From Chloroflexi bacterium RBG_19FT_COMBO_55_16 (GTDB lineage: Bacteria; Chloroflexota; Anaerolineae; Anaerolineales; UBA4823), in NCBI GenBank assembly GCA_001795335.1, contig MGOK01000017.1, forward strand, positions 1-7,661: DNA of 7,661 bases, read 5' to 3'. Shown here piece after piece: positions 1-7,050 of the stretch. Position 1 is the first letter of the stretch. Each line of letters begins with the position of its first letter. A program made the translations under genes and the position numbers. A model generated the notes under the pieces. That model was not told the DNA's origin. It did no database searches and saw only the letters and a list, made by a program, of their open reading frames with translations.

Positions 1-98
1 AGTGCAATCAGCACGATAAGCGGGTGGGCATAAGACTTTCCCATTCGCCGCACCCGCTTGAAATCGGTTGATCCGGTCAGGCGAAACCTGCGCTTCAA
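1..98 (-). CDS. rnpA: Ribonuclease P protein component, N-terminal part (runs off the window)
   Basis: This is the protein subunit of RNase P, which binds the catalytic RNA and the 5' leader of precursor tRNAs. Only the first 32 residues are visible, reading LKRRFRLTGSTDFKRVRRMG, then a GKSYAHPLIVLIA stretch. The basic start, the S-T-D-F-K-R-V segment and the hydrophobic strand after G-K-S-Y match the family N-terminus. The start is a TTG at 98: an in-frame TAG lies directly before it (101-99), so no earlier start is possible, and GAAGG at 106-110 sits seven bases upstream. It follows rpmH by 27 bases in the same direction, the order found in most bacteria. The RNR motif and the rest of the protein lie outside the window. 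Identity rests on the short N-terminus plus the rpmH context, which together are strong. Confidence 0.9.
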   Translation of the reverse strand, partial: MKRRFRLTGSTDFKRVRRMGKSYAHPLIVLIA

Positions 99-125
99 CT
101 AATAGCCTTCGGGTCGACCTTGCGT

Positions 126-302
126 TTAGCTTTTCCAATTGGTCTTCTTGACGTGGTTGTTTTTTAGAACAGTCAGGCGATAGCGACCCTTTAGGCGGCG
201 ATTCTTCAGCACCTTGCGGCCATCGGCAGTGGACATGCGCAGCCGAAAGCCGTGCACGCGCAGCCGACGCCGGATTTTTGGTTGATACGTTCTTTTCGGC
301 AT
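126..302 (-). CDS. rpmH: 50S ribosomal protein L34, with C-terminal extension
   Basis: This is the small basic protein of the large ribosomal subunit. The reading frame gives 58 residues. Residues 1-45 carry the whole family signature: MPKRTYQP at the start, [10 protein letters not shown] in the middle and [13 protein letters not shown] at the end. Bacterial L34 is usually 44-47 residues; here 13 more follow ([13 protein letters not shown]), basic and ending in a TAA. The ATG at 302 is preceded by AGGA (310-313) with seven bases of spacing. A near-perfect promoter lies about 70 bases upstream. rnpA follows in the same direction. In many bacteria dnaA lies on the other side of rpmH; here a membrane protein gene in the same orientation takes that place. 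The gene is too short for most open-frame lists, but the identification is unambiguous. Confidence 0.97.
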   Translation of the reverse strand: MPKRTYQPKIRRRLRVHGFRLRMSTADGRKVLKNRRLKGRYRLTVLKNNHVKKTNWKS

Positions 303-374
303 TTCTCTTTCCTAACGATAGATTTTTAACCCGCCTTCTGTGAAGATGGGATAATTGATTACAGACGAAACTCG

Positions 375-403
375 ATTATAATCGATGGGTATAGATTGGT
401 CAA
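375..403 (-). promoter_or_regulatory. Housekeeping sigma promoter for rpmH-rnpA
   Basis: On the minus strand TTGACC (398-403) and a perfect TATAAT (375-380) are separated by exactly 17 bases, close to the ideal for the main sigma factor. Transcription should begin near 366-369, giving a leader of about 65 bases before rpmH. It lies just after the stop of the UPF0104 gene at 415, so rpmH-rnpA need not depend on read-through. The -10 sits inside a perfect 14-base palindrome (372-385, TCGATTATAATCGA), so TATAAT also reads on the plus strand (377-382). The remaining gap (303-414) holds only this promoter, the leader and the rpmH ribosome site; I see no terminator hairpin in it. Confidence 0.82.
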
Positions 404-414
404 ACAGAATTCGA

Positions 415-1431
415 TCAATTTGAACGAACTTCCAGACCCCAGCGGTAATCTAAAAACCTCAACGACAATCCACCTAAGGCCAAAGGAAACCAGAATGTAA
501 TGCCGCGATAAGCCAGGGCAATGAGCGCCGCCGTCCCTAAGGGGATGTACATGGAGCTTAATGCCAGGGTTAATGCCCCTTCCACCACACCGATCCCAGC
601 CGGGGTTGGGGAGACGATCAAGAAGAGGTAGCCAATACTGAAGCTGGCGATCAAGGTGCCGATCGATAAGGGGACACTGAAAGATATGAATATTAAAAGC
701 AAAATGGAAATCAGCAGGGCTTTATTGGTGAGCGTCAAAACTATTGGCAGAATCAGTTCTTTTGGCTTGCGACGGACTTCGCTCAGCCCCCTGGCAGCTT
801 CTTGGGCAAATTCGTGAGCCCGTGCTTCAGAGAGATACTGGCGGTGGATGAAGGGCCTTAGCGCCCGGTTGATCTGGTGCGCTATCCAGGCCAGGGTGGC
901 TCCCAAGGCGTTAGCTGAGCGCATCCCCAGGTAAAGTAACCCCGAAAAAAATATGGCAATCAGCACCAAGACGGCCGAGGCGGCAATTTCAGTCGCGCTC
1001 AGGGTATTTCGCCGGAACATGACGATCAAGCCCAGGGCTAGTACACAAAGAAAACCTGCATAGTCAAAAAACAGGTACAGGACGCCTGCCACGGTTGTGC
1101 GGGCAGTCGAATAGCCACGCCGGCGAGCTGTCGAGATGAAAACTGCCAACCCGCTTGCTCCTGCCGAAGGAGCGAGGACGTTAACAAAATAGGCTCCTGA
1201 AGAAGCCAGGAGTAACGTATCGATTTTCTCGTCAAGCCCAATGGCACGATAAATCCCCCAATAAGAGCCGGCGACGTTAATCAGCCAAATGACTTCCAGC
1301 ACCAGCGCAAAGGTGAGATAGCGCCAATTTCCACGCTGGAAAGAATCCCCGATCGCCTCAACCTCGGCCAGATTCCAGATAACGTAACCAACACCGAGGA
1401 GAAACAGCAACACGAGCAGAGATTTACGCAT
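415..1431 (-). CDS. UPF0104 / LPG-synthase-TM family integral membrane protein
   Basis: This is a polytopic inner-membrane protein of the family that covers the membrane part of lysylphosphatidylglycerol synthases and stand-alone YbhN/AglD-like proteins, some thought to move lipids or lipid-linked sugars. It has 338 residues, the usual size for the stand-alone form. There are about seven to eight hydrophobic segments: near 3-20, 37-60, 72-95, 113-138, 150-170, 226-250, 254-272 and 297-322. The family motifs are clear: SPTPAGIGVVEG at 274-285 and AYRGITFWFPLALGG at 307-321, with the earlier P-S-A-G element at 88-91. There is no soluble aminoacyl-transferase domain, so it is not a full MprF. 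The ATG at 1431 has no good ribosome site; it starts 35 bases after the zinc peptidase gene and probably belongs to the same transcript. The substrate cannot be inferred. Confidence 0.87.
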   Translation of the reverse strand: MRKSLLVLLFLLGVGYVIWNLAEVEAIGDSFQRGNWRYLTFALVLEVIWLINVAGSYWGIYRAIGLDEKIDTLLLASSGAYFVNVLAPSAGASGLAVFISTARRRGYSTARTTVAGVLYLFFDYAGFLCVLALGLIVMFRRNTLSATEIAASAVLVLIAIFFSGLLYLGMRSANALGATLAWIAHQINRALRPFIHRQYLSEARAHEFAQEAARGLSEVRRKPKELILPIVLTLTNKALLISILLLIFISFSVPLSIGTLIASFSIGYLFLIVSPTPAGIGVVEGALTLALSSMYIPLGTAALIALAYRGITFWFPLALGGLSLRFLDYRWGLEVRSN

Positions 1432-1466
1432 GAGTATAAGGATACTTACTGGCTGATTCTATCCTG

Positions 1467-2165
1467 TTACCTACGACGGCCGCCCATGCCTCCTACCAGG
1501 CTGGTGTAATATAACAGCTGCAGGACTGCCGTCACCAGGCCAGCGACGTAAGTCATCGCAGCCGCATTTAAGACATTATTAACCCCGCGCTGCTCATCCT
1601 CGCCGACTACGATCCCGGTCTGTAGCAGCATCTGTTTGGCCCGCGCTGAGGCATTCAGCTCGACAGGCAATGTAGCGAGGGCAAACACGGCGCCGGCAGC
1701 GAAAACCAAGACACCCAGCCAGGCCAGTCCTGTCAAGCGCAGCACCAGGCCCAGGATGATTAATATCCAACCCAGGGTTGAACCAATGTTGACTGCCGGT
1801 ACCAAGGCCGAGCGCAGGCGTAAGGGGGCATATCCCTCCTGGTCTTGCATAGCGTGACCCAATTCGTGCGCGGCGATCGCCACGGCAGCCACCGAGCGCC
1901 CCTGGTGTACTCCCTGGGATAAGCGTAAGACTTTTTTGCGGGGATCGTAATGGTCGCTCAGGTTTCCGGACACGCCTTCGATCTCGACCTCGTATAAACC
2001 TCCGTTGCGGATCAATCTTTGGGCGGCCTCTGCGCCGCTCAAACGACTGCGATTCGGTACCTGACTCCACTTTCGATAGGCTGAACTGACATACCACTGC
2101 GCCGCCATCATCAGGATCAGCGCGGGAAGCATGTAAAGGAAATAAGTGGGGTTATAGAATAACAT
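1467..2165 (-). CDS. Membrane zinc metallopeptidase, YugP / Zn_peptidase_2 family
   Basis: This is a neutral zinc peptidase of the YugP type (Pfam Zn_peptidase_2, COG2738), anchored in the membrane; physiological substrates of the family are largely unknown. The protein has 232 residues from the ATG at 2165. The zinc motif is HELGH at residues 100-104, and a likely third ligand is Glu169 in the P-V-E-L-N-A-S segment, as is usual for the family. Hydrophobic segments lie near 5-24, 118-142, 145-166 and 203-222, so the active site is framed by membrane helices. The family N-terminus (a short M-x-F-Y/D-P-x-Y-F-L start) fits this ATG. The open frame extends to a TTG at 2177, but that TTG overlaps the GGAGG ribosome site, so the ATG is the better start. 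It begins 19 bases after the S41 protease stop and is surely co-transcribed with it. Confidence 0.9.
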   Translation of the reverse strand: MLFYNPTYFLYMLPALILMMAAQWYVSSAYRKWSQVPNRSRLSGAEAAQRLIRNGGLYEVEIEGVSGNLSDHYDPRKKVLRLSQGVHQGRSVAAVAIAAHELGHAMQDQEGYAPLRLRSALVPAVNIGSTLGWILIILGLVLRLTGLAWLGVLVFAAGAVFALATLPVELNASARAKQMLLQTGIVVGEDEQRGVNNVLNAAAMTYVAGLVTAVLQLLYYTSLVGGMGGRRR

Positions 2166-2170
2166 ATCTT

Positions 2171-2175
2171 CCTCC
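2171..2175 (-). promoter_or_regulatory. Ribosome binding site that fixes the zinc peptidase start
   Basis: GGAGG on the minus strand lies five bases before the ATG at 2165. The longer frame would start at a TTG (2175-2177) whose last base is the first G of this site, which would leave that start without a ribosome site. The shorter protein is therefore preferred. Confidence 0.8.
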
Positions 2176-2184
2176 AATATTACT

Positions 2185-3447
2185 TTAGTTCGGTTGTTTA
2201 AGCAGCTGGATCGCTTTGTCTAATTGTGGGTCGCGCCCGGCAGTGATGTCTTCCTCGGTCAACTCGACGACTACGTCAGGTTCCAGGCCGATCTCGTGGA
2301 TCGTGCGACCGTCGGGGGTCATCCAGCGGGCAATGGTGACACGCACGGCGCCTTCCTCATTGGCGAGCGGGATCCAGTTCTGAACCGATCCTTTCCCAAA
2401 CGAGGTTGTCCCTACCAGCTGACCGCGTCCGGAGTCTTGAACTGCCCCGGCGACGATCTCCGAAGCTGACGCCGACCCGTCATTAATTAGAACAACCAGG
2501 GGGATCTCCGTCGCCAGGCCGCCTTTTATAGCCTCGTAAGTGTCCCGCCTGCCATCGCCGTATTCTTCGTACATAATCACTCCATTGCCGACGAATTCGG
2601 AAGCGACTTCGATCGCCGTTTTCAACGCGCCGCCGGGGTTATTGCGCAGATCCAGGATCAACCCAACCGGCTTTTCTGCCAATATTTCTTTGAGCGATCG
2701 TCTCAACTCTTCGTTAGAATTTTCGCCAAAGGTAAACAGCTGCACATAGGCAATGTCCCCATCAAGCATCTTGGTTTCGACGCTAGGAACGACGATATGG
2801 GCGCGCTCGAGTGTTATATCAAAAGGTTCTGGTTCCCCCTCCCGCATGATGGTCAGGGAGACGCTGGTGCCTGCGGGGCCCAGTACCCGGCGGATGACCA
2901 GATTGCCATCGATGCCGGTCATATCTTCACCGTTGATGGCGACGATCTGGTCGCCCGGTTTCAGGCCAGCATTCTCGGCAGGGGAATCAGGCATCGGGCT
3001 GACAATTGTCAGGTATTTACCGGTGGGGTCTACCCAGGCGCCGATGCCTTCATACTCGCCCTCCAGAGGGATATTTGCCTGGCTGAATTGGTCCGGGTCC
3101 ATGTAGGAGGTGTGTTGATCACCCAGAGAATCCAGCATCCCCTGGATGGCGCCGCGCATCATGGCTTCATCGTCCACCGGTTGGTCGACGTATTGATCGT
3201 GGATGATCTCCCAGGTTTGCCAGAAGGGTTTGAAAAGGGTTTCCAGATCGGCCGGGGTGGTGGAATCTGTGGAGGGGGTTGCGCTGTTGGGTGTTATCTC
3301 CGGTACCAATAAAGACAGCGTTTCAGCCAGCGGCGGGTTGTTGGGGATAAATGAACGTCCGACGACGAGACCGACGGAAAAAGTCACTACCAGCACAATT
3401 CCCACCAGGATGGCAAGGCCTATATATAGTAAGACTCTCGATTTCAT
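2185..3447 (-). CDS. S41 family C-terminal processing peptidase with PDZ domain
   Basis: This is a serine protease of the CtpA/CtpB/Prc family that trims or degrades envelope proteins from their C-terminus; it acts outside the cytoplasmic membrane. The protein has 420 residues: an N-terminal membrane anchor (about 6-30), a Ser/Thr/Pro-rich linker (about 48-66), an N-terminal helical region (70-125), a PDZ domain (about 127-215, with the GLKPGDQIVAINGED core at 161-175) and the protease core (about 220-395). The catalytic pair is Ser327 in G-S-A-S-A-S-E and Lys352 in T-S-F-G-K-G-S-V-Q; the 25-residue spacing and Gln356 four residues after the Lys match the family, so it should be active. The ATG at 3447 has AGGAG at 3453-3457, five bases away. 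It heads a run with the zinc peptidase and UPF0104 genes. The symbol ctpA or ctpB cannot be chosen from sequence alone. Confidence 0.95.
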   Translation of the reverse strand: MKSRVLLYIGLAILVGIVLVVTFSVGLVVGRSFIPNNPPLAETLSLLVPEITPNSATPSTDSTTPADLETLFKPFWQTWEIIHDQYVDQPVDDEAMMRGAIQGMLDSLGDQHTSYMDPDQFSQANIPLEGEYEGIGAWVDPTGKYLTIVSPMPDSPAENAGLKPGDQIVAINGEDMTGIDGNLVIRRVLGPAGTSVSLTIMREGEPEPFDITLERAHIVVPSVETKMLDGDIAYVQLFTFGENSNEELRRSLKEILAEKPVGLILDLRNNPGGALKTAIEVASEFVGNGVIMYEEYGDGRRDTYEAIKGGLATEIPLVVLINDGSASASEIVAGAVQDSGRGQLVGTTSFGKGSVQNWIPLANEEGAVRVTIARWMTPDGRTIHEIGLEPDVVVELTEEDITAGRDPQLDKAIQLLKQPN

Positions 3448-3487
3448 GGTTTCTCCTGATATCCCTCAGATATTTAGTTAGGTTACC

Positions 3488-3516
3488 ATAATTTGATTAG
3501 AAGAATATAAGATCAA
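3488..3516 (-). promoter_or_regulatory. Candidate promoter of the S41 protease gene
   Basis: On the minus strand TTGATC (3511-3516) and AATTAT (3488-3493) are separated by 17 bases. Each hexamer matches four of six consensus positions. Start of transcription would be near 3481, leaving a leader of about 34 bases with the AGGAG site. The region is clearly more AT-rich than the flanking genes. It is a moderate match; other hexamer pairs in the same 80-base gap fit less well. Confidence 0.45.
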
Positions 3517-3529
3517 GACAAACGGAATA

Positions 3530-4327
3530 TCAGACTCCGAGTTGAAGGGATACATAAGCCTCAAACGATTCCGGATCGCTGACCTGTTCGACGTAAGCCA
3601 ACAAAGCCTCACCATCGATTGGATACAGGGGATGGCAGGAGGATGGCGCGGCTCCATGCTTGGCGTGGACGACCGCCTGAATAAAGGGGGCGACCAGATC
3701 GGCTTGATCGAGCTCCGGCACGATCTCTTCTGCGGTAACAATCACGGTCTCTGCAGCCAGCGACAATTCTTCGTCAATGCCTTTGTTTTTACCGATCTGG
3801 GCATTGCCCTCCGGGTCAGCGCGCAAGGCGTGGATGACGGCCACATCCGGTTTGATGGCTGGGAAAGCCATCAGGGATTCTCCGCTATAGGGATCAGCAA
3901 CTGTCCGGACGTCAGGGCGCAAATTCGGCAGGTCGGTGCCGAGCCATGCCCGACCGGGCATGAAACCGATCCCGGCGATCCCGGCGCGTAATCCCAGAGC
4001 CAGACTGGCTTCTGTCTCCTCGACAATTTCGATCTCCCCCCGGTTGGCCAGATAGGTGAACATAGGAGCCAGGCCGAAAATTTCCAGCCCGAAATAACAG
4101 GTGCGCACCTGGGATACCAGGCGCGCTCCGACCAGTAGATCGCTTTCCAATCCGGCGGTGAAAGCCAGCAGAGTCAGGTCTTTGGGTTCACCTGTCTGGC
4201 GGTGGCGATGTAGCAAGGCATGTCCGAATGCCATCGGACGGCGGTAGAGGGTAACGCCGCCCAAGGCGAGAGTGCATCCGGAAGGCACCAGCTGGACGGC
4301 TTCGGCAAGGGAGATCAGTTTATTCAT
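3530..4327 (-). CDS. CoA-transferase family I, alpha-type subunit (GctA/IpdA-like), no partner beside it
   Basis: The protein belongs to the alpha-type half of family I CoA-transferases (glutaconate CoA-transferase A / IpdA group). In known members two subunits act together, and the beta-type half carries the catalytic glutamate. It has 265 residues from the ATG at 4327. Recognisable elements are the glycine-rich N-terminal segment (S-G-C-T-L-A-L-G-G, 16-24), LTLLAFTAG at 51-59, MPGRAWLGTDL at 123-133, the D-P-Y-S-G-E to A-L-R-A-D-P-E-G-N-A-Q-I region (145-178), ETVIVTAEEIVP at 193-204 and G-A-A-P-S-S-C near 225-231. The open frame runs back to a TTG at 4330, but the adjacent ATG is the natural start. 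It lies nine bases after the small membrane protein gene with no clear ribosome site, suggesting translational coupling. No beta subunit lies on either side, so the substrate is unknown. Confidence 0.83.
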   Translation of the reverse strand: MNKLISLAEAVQLVPSGCTLALGGVTLYRRPMAFGHALLHRHRQTGEPKDLTLLAFTAGLESDLLVGARLVSQVRTCYFGLEIFGLAPMFTYLANRGEIEIVEETEASLALGLRAGIAGIGFMPGRAWLGTDLPNLRPDVRTVADPYSGESLMAFPAIKPDVAVIHALRADPEGNAQIGKNKGIDEELSLAAETVIVTAEEIVPELDQADLVAPFIQAVVHAKHGAAPSSCHPLYPIDGEALLAYVEQVSDPESFEAYVSLQLGV

Positions 4328-4336
4328 CAATTAGAT

Positions 4337-4609
4337 TCAACCGATCTGCTGGTCCTGACGATCACCACTTGTATCTTCCCCCGGCTTTTCTTGGATTTCT
4401 TGCTTGAATTTGGAGACGAGCTTTGAGAGTTCTTGCAAGGCTTCGTCTTCATCCTTCCAGGGATCGCGCAGGCGGTGGACAGCCCGCCGTGTCAATTCGA
4501 CCAGGCTGGCTTCCTTCCCACGGCGGAGGGCAACATACAGGGCGGCGTTGATCCCGACTACTATGAAAAGGGTCAAGCACACGACCAGGGTGACATTATC
4601 TGTGTTCAT
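4337..4609 (-). CDS. Small single-helix membrane protein of unknown function
   Basis: I do not recognise this 90-residue protein. It has one hydrophobic segment at about 6-28 (V-T-L-V-V-C-L-T-L-F-I-V-V-G-I-N-A-A-L), followed by arginine and lysine (29-32), so the tail should face the cytoplasm. The tail (33-72) is charged and probably helical, with a D-P-W-K-D-E-D-E-A-L-Q-E-L segment at 49-61 and a possible short coiled coil (57-72). The last 15 residues are polar and probably disordered. The ATG at 4609 lies inside the end of the hydrolase gene (14-base overlap) and the stop is nine bases before the CoA-transferase start, so it is embedded in a three-gene run. The tight packing, the sensible membrane topology and the absence of a better frame argue that it is real. 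No function can be assigned. Confidence 0.75.
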   Translation of the reverse strand: MNTDNVTLVVCLTLFIVVGINAALYVALRRGKEASLVELTRRAVHRLRDPWKDEDEALQELSKLVSKFKQEIQEKPGEDTSGDRQDQQIG

Positions 4610-5243
4610 ATAGTTGCGGCATCACCTGGGGTAGGTCTTTCAGGCTGGGGATCGAATAATCAGCTGACGGGTGAGGTTCCTGGGATCCGACCAGGACGGT
4701 GGTGAAACCCAGGCTGCGCGCTGGTTCCAGGTTGCGCGGCGCGTCGTCCAACAGAACACAATTATCAGGATCGTTTTCACCGGCCAGGGTTAGCGCTCGA
4801 AAATAAGCCTTGACATCCGGCTTGCAGAGATAACCCAGGGCACGTACGTCCACGATGCCGGTGAAACAATCTGCCAGCCCTAAGGTCGCCAGGACGCGCC
4901 CGGCGTGATCGGAGTCGGCGTTAGTGAAGATCCATTTCCTATGCGGTAGGCTGAGCAGCAGGGCTCGCACCTGAGGGTCGGGATGCAAGAATTCTTCCAA
5001 TGGCAGGTCGTGTACGTAAGCCAGGTAATCGTTGGCATCGACCCGGTGGTGGATTTGCAACCCGCGCAGCGTAGTGCCGTAGGTCTCGAAATACGTTCGG
5101 CGCAGGTCAGGGATGTCGTCCGGAGGGAGGTCCAAACGCTCGCGCATGTAGATCCCCATACGCTCGCGGATGGCGCTCCACAGGCGGTTCGTGTTGGGGT
5201 AAAGGGTGTCATCGAGATCGAAGAACAGGGTCGTGTACGGCAT
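4596..5243 (-). CDS. HAD-superfamily hydrolase, pyrimidine 5'-nucleotidase-like
   Basis: This is a magnesium-dependent phosphohydrolase of the haloacid dehalogenase superfamily, closest by pattern to the pyrimidine 5'-nucleotidase (SDT1-like) group; the true substrate could be another small phosphate ester. The protein has 215 residues from the ATG at 5243. All four HAD motifs are present: FFDLDDTLYP (7-16, nucleophile Asp9, acid Asp11), Thr107 in W-I-F-T-N-A-D, Lys141 in L-C-K-P-D, and Asp166-Asp167 in L-L-D-D-A-P-R-N. A helical cap lies between motifs I and II (about 20-95). An earlier in-frame ATG at 5276 would add 11 residues, but it leaves only 22 bases to mutL and its AAAGG is just three bases away. 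The ATG at 5243 puts the start directly before motif I, as usual, and six bases after a perfect -10 box. First gene of a three-gene run. Confidence 0.9.
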   Translation of the reverse strand: MPYTTLFFDLDDTLYPNTNRLWSAIRERMGIYMRERLDLPPDDIPDLRRTYFETYGTTLRGLQIHHRVDANDYLAYVHDLPLEEFLHPDPQVRALLLSLPHRKWIFTNADSDHAGRVLATLGLADCFTGIVDVRALGYLCKPDVKAYFRALTLAGENDPDNCVLLDDAPRNLEPARSLGFTTVLVGSQEPHPSADYSIPSLKDLPQVMPQLYEHR

Positions 5244-5249
5244 GACGTA

Positions 5250-5255
5250 ATTATA
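5250..5255 (-). promoter_or_regulatory. -10 box of the hydrolase gene, placed for a leaderless mRNA
   Basis: A perfect TATAAT on the minus strand is followed by six bases (TACGTC) and then the ATG at 5243. Transcription normally begins about seven bases after the -10, which would make the first base of the message the A of the ATG. No good -35 is seen; the best is ATGGCA with a 15-base spacer. If the ATG at 5276 is the true start, this box lies inside the gene and is accidental. Confidence 0.5.
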
Positions 5256-5283
5256 ATCCCCAATCACTTTTGCCATATCCCTT

Positions 5284-5292
5284 TGATATAAT
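5284..5292 (+). promoter_or_regulatory. Extended -10 promoter of mutL, placed for a leaderless mRNA
   Basis: TGATATAAT contains a perfect TATAAT (5287-5292) with the TG of an extended -10 (5284-5285), which can work without a good -35; none is seen. Six bases (GCCTGC) separate it from the GTG start of mutL at 5299, so the message should begin at or next to the start codon. There is no Shine-Dalgarno sequence in the 20 bases before the GTG. The mutL start is fixed by an in-frame TGA at 5284-5286, with no other start codon between. Confidence 0.6.
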
Positions 5293-5298
5293 GCCTGC

Positions 5299-7046
<1,748 letters not shown>

Positions 7047-7050
<4 letters not shown>

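Noticed and set aside
303..414. Possible replication origin upstream of rpmH
   Set aside because: It has only a partial DnaA-box-like TTATCC, no box cluster and no dnaA; the gap is fully explained by a promoter and leader.
1594..2097. A 167-codon minus-strand frame inside the zinc peptidase gene
   Set aside because: It is an out-of-frame shadow rich in Arg, Gly and Pro; the HELGH-bearing frame is clearly the real one.
2753..3312. Plus-strand open frames of 117 and 171 codons opposite the S41 protease
   Set aside because: They lie wholly within a gene with intact catalytic motifs, show no recognisable domain, and arise from codon bias on the opposite strand.
3448..3529. Possible terminator after the CoA-transferase gene
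   Set aside because: The AT-rich gap contains short ATAT repeats but no stable GC stem followed by a T run on the minus strand.
3542..3991. A 149-codon plus-strand frame opposite the CoA-transferase gene
   Set aside because: The opposite frame carries the conserved CoA-transferase motifs; this one has none.
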